Below are positions 8,456 to 17,066 of a stretch of 33,698 nt of DNA, piece after piece. The stretch's first letter is position 1; each line of letters begins with the position of its first letter. The DNA is from JAJUFS01 sp964599565 (GTDB lineage: Bacteria > Pseudomonadota > Gammaproteobacteria > Natronospirales > JAJUFS01): NCBI GenBank assembly GCA_964599565.1, contig CAZRFE010000022.1, forward strand, positions 1-33,698. Direction: 5' to 3'. The notes below the pieces were generated by a model, which was not told where the DNA came from, did not search any database, and was given only the letters and a program-made list of their open reading frames with translations. Position numbers and translations under genes: made by a program.

Positions 8456-8991
8456 CGCCTGCCTCTTCCCCTGCGGGTGCGCGTCGATCCTGCTGCGGCG
8501 GCAACGACCGCGAGCCTGGCATTCACGCCGCGGCGCAGCGCATGCGTGAGCGCGATGGCGAGCGCGTCCGCTTCATCCGCCTGCAGCGGATCCTTCAGCC
8601 TGAGAAGCATGCCCACCATCTGCTGCACCTGTTCCTTGGTGGCAGCGCCGGTGCCGACGACCGCCTGCTTCACGTCGCGCGGCGCATATTCATGAACGGG
8701 AATTTCGCGTGCAAAGGTTCCGCAGATCGCGGCGGCGCGCGCATGCCCGAGCTTGAGCGCGCTGTCCGCGTTCCGGTGCACGAACGCGCGCTCGACGACG
8801 ACCTCGTCGGGTGCATGCTCGGCAACGATGACGGCAACCTCGCGTGCGATGATCCGCAGGCGTTGCGTGAACTCCTCGCCACCGGTACGAACGACGCCGC
8901 TTGCAATGCGTTCAAGCCGCGGCCCGTCCTGCATGATCACGGCCCAGCCTGTCAGCAGCGAACCGGGATCAATGCCGAGGATTCTCGTCAT
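8452..8991 (-). CDS. ruvC: Crossover junction endodeoxyribonuclease RuvC
   Basis: RuvC is the dimeric resolvase that nicks Holliday junctions. The 179-residue protein has an RNase H-like fold with acidic catalytic residues in GIDPGSLLTGWAV, VVVERAF and DEADALAIALTHA. The DNA-contact segment YAPRDVKQAVVGTGAATKEQ is also present. The stop overlaps the ruvA start. It lies 14 bases downstream of yebC, giving the standard yebC-ruvC-ruvA-ruvB order of Gammaproteobacteria. Confidence 0.96.
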   Translation of the reverse strand: MTRILGIDPGSLLTGWAVIMQDGPRLERIASGVVRTGGEEFTQRLRIIAREVAVIVAEHAPDEVVVERAFVHRNADSALKLGHARAAAICGTFAREIPVHEYAPRDVKQAVVGTGAATKEQVQQMVGMLLRLKDPLQADEADALAIALTHALRRGVNARLAVVAAAAGSTRTRRGRGRR

Positions 8992-9005
8992 CCGGGCGTG
9001 CAGCG

Positions 9006-9755
9006 TCAGAGCGACGCGAGCACTTCCTCCGGGAAATCCGCGTTCGTGTACACGTCCTGCACGTCGTCGAGATCTTCGAGCACGTCGATCATCTTGAGCA
9101 CGGCGGACGCCTGCTCGATGTCGTCCAGGCGCACCAGCGTGGATGCACGCTGCGTGACCTCGGAATGCCCAGGCTCGAAACCTGCGGCGGTGAGCGCGGC
9201 CTTCACGGCCTGGTAGTCCTCGGGTGCCGTCAGCACTTCCACGCTGCCGTCTTCATCGCCAACGACATCTTCCGCGCCTGCTTCCAGCGCCGCTTCCAGC
9301 AGCCGTTCCTCGCCGGTTCCCGCCGGGTAACCCAGCACGCCGAGCTCGTTGAACAGGTACGCAACCGAACCTGCCGCACCGAGATTGCCGCCGTGCTTGG
9401 AAAACGCGTGGCGCACTTCCGCGGCCGTGCGGTTGCGGTTGTCCGTCATGCAGTCGACCATCACCGCAACGCCGCCGACACCGTAACCTTCGTAACGGAT
9501 CTCCTCGTACTGCTCGCCTTCCATCTCGCCGGAACCGCGCTTGATCGCGCGCTCGACGGTGTCCTTCGGCATGTTGGCCTCGAACGCCTTGTCGACAGCG
9601 AGACGCAGCCGCGGATTCATGTCCGGGTCACCGCCGCCGCCCTGCCTTGCCGCGGTGGTGATTTCGCGGATCAGCTTCGTGAATACCTTGCCGCGGCGCG
9701 CGTCTTCCTTCGCCTTCCTGTGCTTGATGTTCGCCCATTTGCTATGCCCTGCCAT
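9006..9755 (-). CDS. yebC: YebC/TACO1-family protein
   Basis: This is a YebC/PmpR/TACO1-family protein. Members have been described both as DNA-binding regulators and, more recently, as ribosome-associated factors that help translation through difficult sequences. The 249-residue protein starts with the diagnostic MAGHSKWANIKHRKAKEDARRGK. It continues with FTKLIREI and YEGYGVGGVAVMVDCMTDNRNRT, all highly conserved. A GGGGA ribosome-binding site precedes the ATG. It is the upstream gene of the ruv cluster. Confidence 0.96.
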   Translation of the reverse strand: MAGHSKWANIKHRKAKEDARRGKVFTKLIREITTAARQGGGGDPDMNPRLRLAVDKAFEANMPKDTVERAIKRGSGEMEGEQYEEIRYEGYGVGGVAVMVDCMTDNRNRTAAEVRHAFSKHGGNLGAAGSVAYLFNELGVLGYPAGTGEERLLEAALEAGAEDVVGDEDGSVEVLTAPEDYQAVKAALTAAGFEPGHSEVTQRASTLVRLDDIEQASAVLKMIDVLEDLDDVQDVYTNADFPEEVLASL

Positions 9756-9789
9756 AGCTCATCCCCGTTCCGTATATATAAAAGGAGTA

Positions 9790-10341
9790 TCAGAAACTGA
9801 ATTGCATGCCGAAGTGCACGCCTTCGTCGAGCTCGACGTCATCCGCGATGTCGAAATCCGCCTCGATGCTGCGAAAGCCGAGATAGAGGCTCGCATTGCG
9901 CAGCACTTCGTATTCCGCGCGCACGCTGTACTCGACGTAATGATCGACATCGCCGAACGCGATCACGCTCGGCGCGAAATACGCGCTGCCTGCGATCGCG
10001 AAGCGGTTCGCATCGGCGAAGCTGTAGCGACCCCAGGCGCCGATCGCAAGCACGCCGCCGGAGGCGGGATCGGCGTCGATGTACTGCAGCCGCCCGCCGA
10101 GGCCGACCTGGAACGGCGACGATTGCGTGCCCGCGTTATCCACCACGTGCAGGCCGATCGACCCGATGTAGACGTCGTCTTCCTGGTGCAGCAATCCATA
10201 GTCCACTTCCGCACCCGACGAGGGGGCGGCGAAGCGCACCAGGAACGCCTCATCGGAAATATTGAAATCGAGCCGCTCGGCATGGGCGCCGAAAGGCAGG
10301 AAAAAAACCATGGAAAACAGTATGATGCGGAGTCGTTGCAC
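9790..10341 (-). CDS. YfaZ-family outer-membrane protein
   Basis: The 183-residue protein has a clear Sec signal peptide (about residues 1-21, ending GAHA). Short alternating strands follow (VYIGSIGLHVVDN, LGFRSIEADFDI), and the chain ends in FGMQFSF. A terminal phenylalanine after an aromatic strand is typical of outer-membrane beta-barrels. The layout matches the YfaZ family, whose function is not established. The start codon is GTG at 10341, supported by an AGGAGA ribosome-binding site about eight bases upstream. It diverges from relA and lies 34 bases before yebC on the same strand. Confidence 0.75.
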   Translation of the reverse strand: MQRLRIILFSMVFFLPFGAHAERLDFNISDEAFLVRFAAPSSGAEVDYGLLHQEDDVYIGSIGLHVVDNAGTQSSPFQVGLGGRLQYIDADPASGGVLAIGAWGRYSFADANRFAIAGSAYFAPSVIAFGDVDHYVEYSVRAEYEVLRNASLYLGFRSIEADFDIADDVELDEGVHFGMQFSF

Positions 10342-10364
10342 GAAGTCTCTCCTGGATTTTCAGC

Positions 10365-10400
10365 AGAATGTGGCCCCCCGGCCAGCGCGTATGATAACCG
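10365..10400 (+). promoter_or_regulatory. Possible relA promoter
   Basis: In the 108-base divergent spacer between the YfaZ gene and relA there is a good -10 hexamer, TATGAT, at 10390-10395. The base composition there is more AT-rich than its surroundings. No convincing -35 hexamer is seen at 16-18 bases, so this is a weak call. Confidence 0.3.
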
Positions 10401-10449
10401 CAATGACGGGACGGCAGCATCCAGCTTCACGTTCCGGAACCGCTCCACG

Positions 10450-12537
10450 ATGAACGAACTTTCTCAGGAAATCGCATCGCCGTCGTCGCCCGTGGCGCAA
10501 GCCCGCGCGCTGCTGAAACACAGCCAGACCGCGCGCGGCGAACAGCTCGGCGAGATCGTCGCGGCGCTCGGTCTGCAGGCGGACATGGTCGCGGCCGCGA
10601 TGCTGCTTCCCGCGCATGCCGACGGAACGCTTTCGGCGGTCGATATCGCATCCGCCTGCGGCGAAACGGTCGTGGACCTCGTCGTCGGCGCGAACGCGCT
10701 GCCGCGTCCCGGCGAGGAGCCGGACCTTGACGGCGTTCACCCCGATCCCGGCGTGCAGGCGGAAAACATCCGCAAGATGCTGCTCGCGCTCGTGGAGGAC
10801 ATCCGCACCATCGTCATGCGACTCGCGGACGAACTGCTCCGCCTGCGCGAACTGAAGACCGCATCCGTTGACGAACAGCAGCGCGCGGCGCGGCGCGTGC
10901 TCGAAATCTACGCGCCGCTCGCCAACCGTCTCGGCATCTGGCAACTGAAATGGGAGCTCGAGGATCTCGCCTTCCGCTACGCGCACCCCGAGACCTATCG
11001 CGAGATCGCGCAGGCGCTGAACGAAAAGCGCCGCGAACGCGAAGCCTACATCGCGGCGGTGATCGAGGAACTGCGTGCGCTGCTCGAAGGCAATGGCATC
11101 GTCGCGCAGGTGAAAGGCCGACCGAAACACATCTACAGCATCTGGAAGAAGATGCAGCGCAAGGACGTGGATCTCGACGAACTTTACGATCTGCGCGCAG
11201 TGCGCGTGCTTGTTGAATCCGTGAAGGACTGCTACGCGGCGCTCGGGCTGGTGCACGGACGCTGGCGGCATGTTCCGCGCGAGTTCGACGACTACATCGC
11301 AACGCCGAAAGGCAACAGCTACCAGTCGCTGCACACCGCCGTCATCGGGCCGGAGAACCTGCCTGTTGAAATCCAGATCCGCACGCACGACATGCACAAC
11401 CATGCCGAACTCGGCGTGGCTGCGCACTGGCGCTACAAGGAAGGCGGCGGGCGCGACATCGCGCTGGAAGAAAAGGTTGCATGGCTGCGCCAGTTGCTGG
11501 AATCCGATGGCGAAGGATTCATCGAACGTTTCCAGGATGAAGTGTTCGACCGGCGCATCTACGTGCTGACGCCGCGCGGCGCGGTCATCGATCTGCCGGA
11601 AAACGCAACGCCGGTCGACTTTGCCTACCACGTGCACACCGAGATCGGTCATCGCTGCCGCGGCGCGAAGATCAACGGACGCATCGTGCCGCTGACGCAG
11701 GTGCTGAAGACAGGCGATCGCGTCGAGATCATCACCGCGAAACACGGCGAGCCGAGCCGCGACTGGCTCAGCCCGCAGGCAGGCTATACGCGCAGCTCGC
11801 GCGCACGCGACAAGATCCGTTACTGGTTCCGCCAGCAGTCGCACGAGGAAAACCTTGCGCGCGGCAGGCAGTTGCTGGAACGCGAACTGGCGCGCCTTGA
11901 AATCAACGACATCAAGGCGAACGACGTCGCCGCGCAGCTGAAACTCAAGGACGCGGACGCCCTGCACATTGCGCTCGGGTCCGGCGACCTCTCCGTCGCG
12001 CAGGCGGGCAACGCCGCGCTCAGGATTGCAGGACTGCGCAGTTCCGCGGCGCTGCCGCTGCGAAAACCCACCCGCCGCCAGCGCAACACCGGTCTCAGCA
12101 TCGCGGGCGTCGACGATGTCATGACGCATTTCGCGCGCTGCTGCCAGCCGGTGCCGCCGGACCGCATTCGCGGCTACATCACGCGCGGGCGCGGCGTTTC
12201 CGTGCACCGTCACGACTGCGCGCACCTGCAGCATCTCGAAAGCCGGGAACCAAACCGCGTCGTCGCGGTCGACTGGAGCGGAAACGCGCGCGAACTCCAC
12301 CCGCTCGACATCCGCGTGGACGCGCAGGACCGGCAGGGACTGCTGCGAGACATTGCGGGCGTCATGGCGGACCAGAAAGTGAGCATCCTTGCGATGAACG
12401 CAAAACATCTGACCGACACCGGCGTGGTGATCGACCTGACCGTCGAAGTGCGCGACCTCGAACAGCTTGCCCGGCTGCTCGGCCGCATCGGCGCGCTGCC
12501 CGGTGTGCATGAAGCAAGACGCAGGAGCGCTGCATGA
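10450..12537 (+). CDS. relA: GTP pyrophosphokinase RelA ((p)ppGpp synthetase I)
   Basis: RelA makes the alarmone (p)ppGpp on stalled ribosomes during amino-acid starvation. The 695-residue protein has a degenerate N-terminal HD region (MVAAAMLLPAHADG), without the His-Asp hydrolase pair of SpoT. The synthetase domain contains GRPKHIYSIWKKM and REFDDYIATPKGNSYQSLHT. The acidic EFDD (residues 278-281) is the EXDD signature of monofunctional RelA; bifunctional enzymes have RXKD. TGS (about 375-435), helical, zinc-finger-like (CCQPVP at about 564) and C-terminal ACT domains follow. An ORF in the same frame runs far upstream across the YfaZ gene, but homology begins at MNELSQE. Its stop overlaps the next gene by four bases. 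Confidence 0.95.
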   Translation: MNELSQEIASPSSPVAQARALLKHSQTARGEQLGEIVAALGLQADMVAAAMLLPAHADGTLSAVDIASACGETVVDLVVGANALPRPGEEPDLDGVHPDPGVQAENIRKMLLALVEDIRTIVMRLADELLRLRELKTASVDEQQRAARRVLEIYAPLANRLGIWQLKWELEDLAFRYAHPETYREIAQALNEKRREREAYIAAVIEELRALLEGNGIVAQVKGRPKHIYSIWKKMQRKDVDLDELYDLRAVRVLVESVKDCYAALGLVHGRWRHVPREFDDYIATPKGNSYQSLHTAVIGPENLPVEIQIRTHDMHNHAELGVAAHWRYKEGGGRDIALEEKVAWLRQLLESDGEGFIERFQDEVFDRRIYVLTPRGAVIDLPENATPVDFAYHVHTEIGHRCRGAKINGRIVPLTQVLKTGDRVEIITAKHGEPSRDWLSPQAGYTRSSRARDKIRYWFRQQSHEENLARGRQLLERELARLEINDIKANDVAAQLKLKDADALHIALGSGDLSVAQAGNAALRIAGLRSSAALPLRKPTRRQRNTGLSIAGVDDVMTHFARCCQPVPPDRIRGYITRGRGVSVHRHDCAHLQHLESREPNRVVAVDWSGNARELHPLDIRVDAQDRQGLLRDIAGVMADQKVSILAMNAKHLTDTGVVIDLTVEVRDLEQLARLLGRIGALPGVHEARRRSAA

Positions 12538-13469
12538 ACGCGATGATGAAGGACACCTCGCCCGCGCAGTACCTGCTCGCGCTGTTCCCGGTGGCGATTG
12601 CATTCGCGCTGCTGCGCTTCGTGCCCGAACCATCGCTGACGGACCGCACGCCCGACCTTGCACGCATCGTCGCGAACGAAGCCGCGGAACTCGAAGCGGT
12701 GTTCGAATCCATCGGCTATCGCTGGCCGCCGGTAGCAGCGGGCAACGAAACGCGGCAAGGCGTGCCGCCCGTCGCCGTTGACGCCATGCCCGCCGATCTC
12801 CACACCTTGAGCGTCGATGCACGCAAGGCGCTGTTCTTCCGCGTTCTCGCACCACTGGTCGCCGCGGAGAACCGCGCGCTGATCGAGCAGCGCGAATTCC
12901 TGCTCAAGACATTTGCACAATGGCCGCGGCTGCCGGAATCCGGCGCCGTCGCGAGCCGTGTGCGCGCCATTGCCAGCCGCTTCAACGTCGCAGGAAATCT
13001 TGATCGGCCGGAGAACCGCAGGACGCTCCTGCGCCGCGTGGACATCGTGCCGGCACCGCTCGTGCTCGCGCAGGCCGCCAATGAAAGCGGCTGGGGAACG
13101 TCACGCTTCACCCGCGAGGCGAACAATCTTTTCGGCATGTGGACGTGGGACAGCAACGCGGGCATCGCGCCAATGAAACGCGCCGCGCACGCGAAACATT
13201 TCGTGCGCGTCTTCGACGACCTGCGCGCTGCCGTCGCAAATTACCTGCACACCATCAACGTCGGGCCTGCATACCGTGACCTGCGCGACCTGCGCGCGGC
13301 ACAACGCGATAACGGTGAAACGCTCGACGCGCTAGGACTGGCGGCGGGACTTCGGCGCTATTCGGCGCGCGGCGAAGACTACGTCAGGGAAATTCGCAGC
13401 ATCATCGAATACAACGATCTCGACGACCTTCCGCCCCTGGAAATCATCGACGACGCGAATGGCAGGTGA
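12534..13469 (+). CDS. Bax-like protein with glucosaminidase domain
   Basis: The 311-residue protein has an N-terminal hydrophobic segment (YLLALFPVAIAFALLRFV), likely a signal anchor. A linker of about 130 residues precedes a glucosaminidase (GH73-type) domain. The catalytic-type glutamate is in LAQAANESGWGTSRFT (E184), followed by NNLFGMWTW. This matches E. coli Bax-like proteins, predicted to cleave N-acetylglucosaminyl bonds in peptidoglycan in the periplasm. The ATG overlaps the relA stop (ATGA) and has an AGGAG ribosome-binding site inside relA, so it is translationally coupled to relA. It converges on the AraC-family gene with only 12 bases between them. Confidence 0.85.
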   Translation: MNAMMKDTSPAQYLLALFPVAIAFALLRFVPEPSLTDRTPDLARIVANEAAELEAVFESIGYRWPPVAAGNETRQGVPPVAVDAMPADLHTLSVDARKALFFRVLAPLVAAENRALIEQREFLLKTFAQWPRLPESGAVASRVRAIASRFNVAGNLDRPENRRTLLRRVDIVPAPLVLAQAANESGWGTSRFTREANNLFGMWTWDSNAGIAPMKRAAHAKHFVRVFDDLRAAVANYLHTINVGPAYRDLRDLRAAQRDNGETLDALGLAAGLRRYSARGEDYVREIRSIIEYNDLDDLPPLEIIDDANGR

Positions 13470-13481
13470 GCGGCAGCCAGT

Positions 13482-14450
13482 TCAGCGCGCCCGTTCGCGC
13501 GCGACCTGCAGCCGCCGCCAGGTCGCGGGCGGCGCGCCAAACTCGCGGCGAAACGCGCGGCTGAACGCCGTATCGGTCTGGTAGCCCACGTCCTGCGCGA
13601 TGCGCGCGAGCGGCGCGTTGCTGTGGCAAAGCAGGTTCGCCGCCATCACCATGCGCCATTGCGTCAGGTACTGCATGGGCGAACTGCCGACGAGTTGCTG
13701 GAAGCGCTCGGCCAGCACGGATCGCGATGCACCGGCCGCACGCGCCAGTTCTTCCAGTGTCCATGCGTGAGCGGGACGCGTGTGCAGCTTGTCGAGCGCC
13801 GCACCCACAACGCGATCGCCCATTCCCGCGAGCCATCCGGTGCCTGCGCTCCGCCCGTTCATGTACATGCGCAGGACTTCGATGAACAAAAGCTCCGCAA
13901 GCTTTGCCAGCACGCCCGCGCCACCGGGCCGCGGCGAGTGCGCCTCCGTCAGCGCATAGCGGACGGAGGCCTCAAGCCACATGCCCGCATCCGATCCCCG
14001 CACGTTGACCCGCACCACGGGCGGCAATCCGGCGAACAGCATCCGCGCAAGCCGCGCATCGCAGGCGAGATAACCGCAGACCATGCCCGTCGCCTGTCCG
14101 CCGCCGCCGAAATGCCATTCGGCGGGACGTCTCGTCAGCAGATCCTCCAGCGGCATGCCGTCGATGGGCGGGAGTCCCGGCTCGGAATTCATTCGATGTG
14201 CTTCGCCTTGCGGAATGACGGCGACATCGCCCGCGACGAGACGGATCGGCGGCAGGCCGTCCAGTTCCACGAAACACGTGCCTTCGGTAATCAGGTGAAA
14301 GATCACCACGCGTTCGGCGCGCGGCTCGAGCAGCGATGCAACGGAGTCTGCGCGTGGTGACTGCAGGCACCAGGGCGCCGTGAACCGGCCCTCGATGAAG
14401 AACGCACCGGCCAGGCGCACGACGCGAAGAATTTCCGACAGCGCGTCCAT
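13482..14450 (-). CDS. AraC-family transcriptional regulator (cupin sensor)
   Basis: The 322-residue protein has an N-terminal cupin-like sensor domain of the AraC cupin_6 type. It includes VVIFHLITEGTCFVELDG and VAGDVAVIPQGEAHRM (about residues 10-190). The C-terminal AraC/XylS double helix-turn-helix contains WTLEELARAAGASRSVLAERF and YQTDTAFSRAFRREFGAPPA. It is a close paralog of the regulator at 15600-17066; both begin MD-x-x-SEILRVVRL. The start at 14450 follows that alignment. It diverges from the MddA-like methyltransferase gene, a likely target. The ligand is unknown. A 23-codon ORF ends one base before its start. Confidence 0.88.
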   Translation of the reverse strand: MDALSEILRVVRLAGAFFIEGRFTAPWCLQSPRADSVASLLEPRAERVVIFHLITEGTCFVELDGLPPIRLVAGDVAVIPQGEAHRMNSEPGLPPIDGMPLEDLLTRRPAEWHFGGGGQATGMVCGYLACDARLARMLFAGLPPVVRVNVRGSDAGMWLEASVRYALTEAHSPRPGGAGVLAKLAELLFIEVLRMYMNGRSAGTGWLAGMGDRVVGAALDKLHTRPAHAWTLEELARAAGASRSVLAERFQQLVGSSPMQYLTQWRMVMAANLLCHSNAPLARIAQDVGYQTDTAFSRAFRREFGAPPATWRRLQVARERAR

Positions 14451-14451
14451 G

Positions 14452-14523
14452 TCAGTGCGCCCGCCAATGCCGTTGCCGAATGCCGGGCGCAAGCCGCTTC
14501 GCCCTCATCGCCTGCGTTGACAT
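14452..14523 (-). CDS. Short upstream ORF (23 codons) coupled to the AraC-family gene
   Basis: This ATG-initiated ORF encodes a basic 23-residue peptide starting MSTQAMRAKRL. A GGGAGAACGGGACA purine-rich stretch precedes it. It stops at TGA, one base before the ATG of the AraC-family gene (TGAcATG). The regulator itself has only a weak ribosome-binding site, so re-initiation after this leader is plausible. No homology is recognised. Whether the peptide is made is unknown. Confidence 0.4.
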   Translation of the reverse strand: MSTQAMRAKRLAPGIRQRHWRAH

Positions 14524-14806
14524 TGTCCCGTTCTCCCGGTCGCCGCTCCGCGCTCCGATTGTGTTCCTGGCAATACGCGCTGCCAAGAGGCGCGCCCCAT
14601 CGCGCCTGCGAACCGGACGCAGGGGCAGAAATTCCGGACGCGGCACGGGAGGACTGTCGGGCAACAGCGGGCGACGTGGAGGCAAGACGCCGCGTCATGC
14701 CGCGTGGCAACGTCACCTTCGGCGCGCTCGCCCCGTTATCGGCCGCGGTAGTGCGGCGACGCGCCTTTCCGATCCTGTTTTTCACTTCATGCATGGGAGT
14801 TCAGCA
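14524..14806 (+). other. Divergent spacer between AraC-family gene and mddA
   Basis: This non-coding spacer must hold the promoters of both the regulator (-) and the methyltransferase gene (+). I see a GGGAG ribosome-binding site for mddA at its end, seven bases before the ATG. I see no convincing -35/-10 pair or palindromic operator. Long ORFs across it have no recognisable protein features. Confidence 0.5.
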
Positions 14807-15550
14807 ATGAGCGCGTTCCTCTCCGCCTGCTACGGTCTCCTGACCTATGCGTTCTTTCTCGCGACATTCCTTTACGCCATCGGCTTCGTGGGCAATGTCG
14901 TCGTGCCGAAGTCGATCGACACGGGTGCGACCGCGCCCTTGATCGAAACCCTGGCCGTCAATCTCCTGCTGCTTGGCGTCTTCGCCATCCAGCACAGCGT
15001 CATGGCGCGGTCCGCGTTCAAACGCCGGTTGACGCGGCTCGTGCCGGATTCGGTTGAACGCAGCACGTACGTGCTCGCGTCGACCGCGGCGCTGGCGCTG
15101 CTCTTCTGGCAATGGCGTCCGATGCCAGAACCGGTGTGGACCGTGACCAACGGCATTGGCGTCACCGTGCTCGTCGGCGTCTTCTGGCTGGGCTGGGCGA
15201 TGGTGCTCGTCAGCACGTTCCTGATCAGTCATTTCGAGCTGTTCGGACTGCGCCAGTCGTTTGCGCGGCTGTTCGCGCTGCCGGCGTCCGAGCAGAAATT
15301 CATGACGCCTTTCCTGTACAAGCGCGTGCGCCATCCGATCTACCTCGGTTTCCTGCTCGCGTTCTGGGCAACGCCCGCCATGACCGCCGGGCACCTGCTG
15401 TTCGCGATCATGACGATGGGCTACATCCTGGTCGGCATCTTCTTCGAGGAGCGCGACATGGTCGCGCGGTTCGGCGATCGATACCGGCGTTACCGGAACG
15501 ATGTCGGAATGCTGCTGCCGCGACCGCGCGTCGGCAACACAAAAGGCTGA
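14807..15550 (+). CDS. mddA: MddA-like methanethiol S-methyltransferase (NnrU/ICMT superfamily)
   Basis: The 247-residue integral membrane protein has about five or six hydrophobic helices. Its C-terminal signature is YKRVRHPIYLGFLLAFW, then GIFFEERDMVARFGDRYRRYR. This is the isoprenylcysteine-carboxyl-methyltransferase-like SAM site. Among its relatives the whole pattern best matches MddA, which methylates methanethiol to dimethyl sulfide in bacteria such as Pseudomonas deceptionensis. Substrate assignment is from family resemblance only; an NnrU-type or other thiol methyltransferase is the alternative. The ATG at 14807 has a GGGAG site seven bases upstream. It diverges from an AraC-family regulator that probably controls it. 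Confidence 0.75.
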   Translation: MSAFLSACYGLLTYAFFLATFLYAIGFVGNVVVPKSIDTGATAPLIETLAVNLLLLGVFAIQHSVMARSAFKRRLTRLVPDSVERSTYVLASTAALALLFWQWRPMPEPVWTVTNGIGVTVLVGVFWLGWAMVLVSTFLISHFELFGLRQSFARLFALPASEQKFMTPFLYKRVRHPIYLGFLLAFWATPAMTAGHLLFAIMTMGYILVGIFFEERDMVARFGDRYRRYRNDVGMLLPRPRVGNTKG

Positions 15551-15573
15551 TCCGCCTGCATCGTCACGTAGAA

Positions 15574-15594
15574 CCGCCGCGCGACGCGCGGCGG
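15574..15594. terminator. Perfect inverted repeat between convergent genes
   Basis: Two 10-base arms, CCGCCGCGCG and its exact reverse complement, flank a single central A between the stops of mddA (+) and the AraC-GAF gene (-). It may act as a bidirectional terminator. No T-run follows on either side, so intrinsic termination would be inefficient. Confidence 0.45.
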
Positions 15595-15599
15595 CGCCT

Positions 15600-17066
15600 T
15601 CAGCATGCCGCCAGCCGGTCGAACCCGGAAAGATCGAGCGCACCGGCCATCCGGTCGGCGAGATTGCGGAACACTTTCTGGTTGTCGTCGGTGAAGCAGT
15701 CGCGCCGCGCGCTTTCCAGGTTCAGGCAACCAAGAACGCGTTCGCCGCAGCGGATCGGGACAATGTATTCCGATCGCACCTTCTCGTTGCCGGCAACATA
15801 GTCAGGATCGTTGCGGACATCGGCGAGAAGCTGCGGCTGTCCTTCGCGCACCGCGCGTCCGGCCGCACCAAGCGTGATCGGCCAGTCATCGCCCGGCAGC
15901 GACAACGGCATCGAGCCGGAATAAGCCTCCACCTCGAAGTGCGTGCCGGCGGCATTCAGCAACAGGATGCTGCAGATCTCCACGGGGAACGCCGCGGCGA
16001 TGTAATCAAGAAGCCCGACATTCGCCACCGCCGCCCGAACGGTTGCGAGAATGTGCGCCGACGAATCCGTGGCCCCGCCATCCAGCGTGAGCAACTGCCA
16101 GGGCGCGCGGTCACGCTTCGCGCGGGCGCGTCGCCAGGCGGCGGGAGGCAGCCCGAACTCCCGGCGAAACGCCCGGTTGAACGCCGTATCGGTCTGGTAG
16201 CCGACTTCCTCGGCAACCCGCGTCAGCGAGACATCGCCGTGTGACAGCAACGTCGCCGCAAGCTGCATGCGCCGCCGCGCCAGGTACTGCATGGGCGAAC
16301 TGCCGACGAGTTGCTGGAAACGCTCGGCCAGCACCGAGCGCGACGTGGCCGCCGCGCGCGCCAGCGCTTCCAGCGTCCAGGCATGCGCGGGCCGCTCGTG
16401 CAACGCCTTCAGGGCTGCACCGACAATGCGATCGCCCAAACCCGCCAGCCGGCCGGGACGCTCATCGCCGCGTTCGTGCATGTAAAGGCGCAACACTTCG
16501 ATGAACAGCACTTCGGCCAGCCTGGTCAGCACGCTTGATCCGCCGGGGCGGCGCAAGCCGGCTTCGCTCAGCGCATAGCCGACGGATGTCTCAAGCCACG
16601 CGCCCGCGCCCGAGTCGCGCACGCTCACCTTCACGATTCCGGGCATTCCGTTGCACGAGCACGACAGTCGCGAATCGCATGCCAGGTAACCGCAGACAAG
16701 ACGCGTTTCCGCGCCGCCGCCGCCGAGCTCAAGCTCGCGCGGGCCTCGCGCCAGGATGTCCGTGAAAGACACGTTCTGCGTCGGCGGCAGGCCGGGCTGG
16801 GAGCCAAGACGATGCGCATCGCCACGGGGCAGGATGACGGCATCGCCTGCGACCAGGCGCTGCGGTTTTTGACCCTGCAGTTCAAGGTAACAGTCACCTT
16901 CGATGACCAGGTAGAAGACCGCGCCGCAGCCCGATGCCGGTGCAAGCAGCGGCGCCACGGCATCGGCGTGCGGCATCAGGCAACACCATGGCGCGGTGAA
17001 CCGCGCCTTGAAGAAGTCGGCGCCGCCAAGGCGCACGACACGCAGGATTTCCGACATCGTGTCCAT
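15600..17066 (-). CDS. AraC-family regulator with C-terminal GAF domain
   Basis: The 488-residue protein has three parts. A cupin-type sensor (about residues 1-190) includes VAGDAVILPRGDAHRLGSQP. An AraC/XylS double helix-turn-helix (about 215-315) has WTLEALARAAATSRSVLAERF and YQTDTAFNRAFRREFGLPPA. A C-terminal GAF domain (about 335-480) has EICSILLLNAAGTHFEV, SEYIVPIRCGERVLGCLNLES and FTDDNQKVFRNLADRM. AraC regulators normally end after the DNA-binding part, so the GAF domain is an added second sensor. The ATG at 17066 overlaps the stop of a short upstream ORF (TGATG). It diverges from a SAM methyltransferase gene. It is paralogous to the regulator at 13482-14450. Confidence 0.87.
   Translation of the reverse strand: MDTMSEILRVVRLGGADFFKARFTAPWCCLMPHADAVAPLLAPASGCGAVFYLVIEGDCYLELQGQKPQRLVAGDAVILPRGDAHRLGSQPGLPPTQNVSFTDILARGPRELELGGGGAETRLVCGYLACDSRLSCSCNGMPGIVKVSVRDSGAGAWLETSVGYALSEAGLRRPGGSSVLTRLAEVLFIEVLRLYMHERGDERPGRLAGLGDRIVGAALKALHERPAHAWTLEALARAAATSRSVLAERFQQLVGSSPMQYLARRRMQLAATLLSHGDVSLTRVAEEVGYQTDTAFNRAFRREFGLPPAAWRRARAKRDRAPWQLLTLDGGATDSSAHILATVRAAVANVGLLDYIAAAFPVEICSILLLNAAGTHFEVEAYSGSMPLSLPGDDWPITLGAAGRAVREGQPQLLADVRNDPDYVAGNEKVRSEYIVPIRCGERVLGCLNLESARRDCFTDDNQKVFRNLADRMAGALDLSGFDRLAAC

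Noticed and set aside
9541..10449. Upstream extension of the relA frame
   Set aside because: It runs antisense through the YfaZ gene and part of yebC; RelA homology begins only at 10450.
10360..12855. Minus-strand ORF of more than 800 codons opposite relA
   Set aside because: Shadow of relA and the Bax-like gene; no domain or ribosome-binding site.
14480..14806. Long ORF leading into mddA from upstream
   Set aside because: The extra N-terminus is Arg/Gly-rich and unlike the family; the GGGAG site and first membrane helix support the start at 14807.
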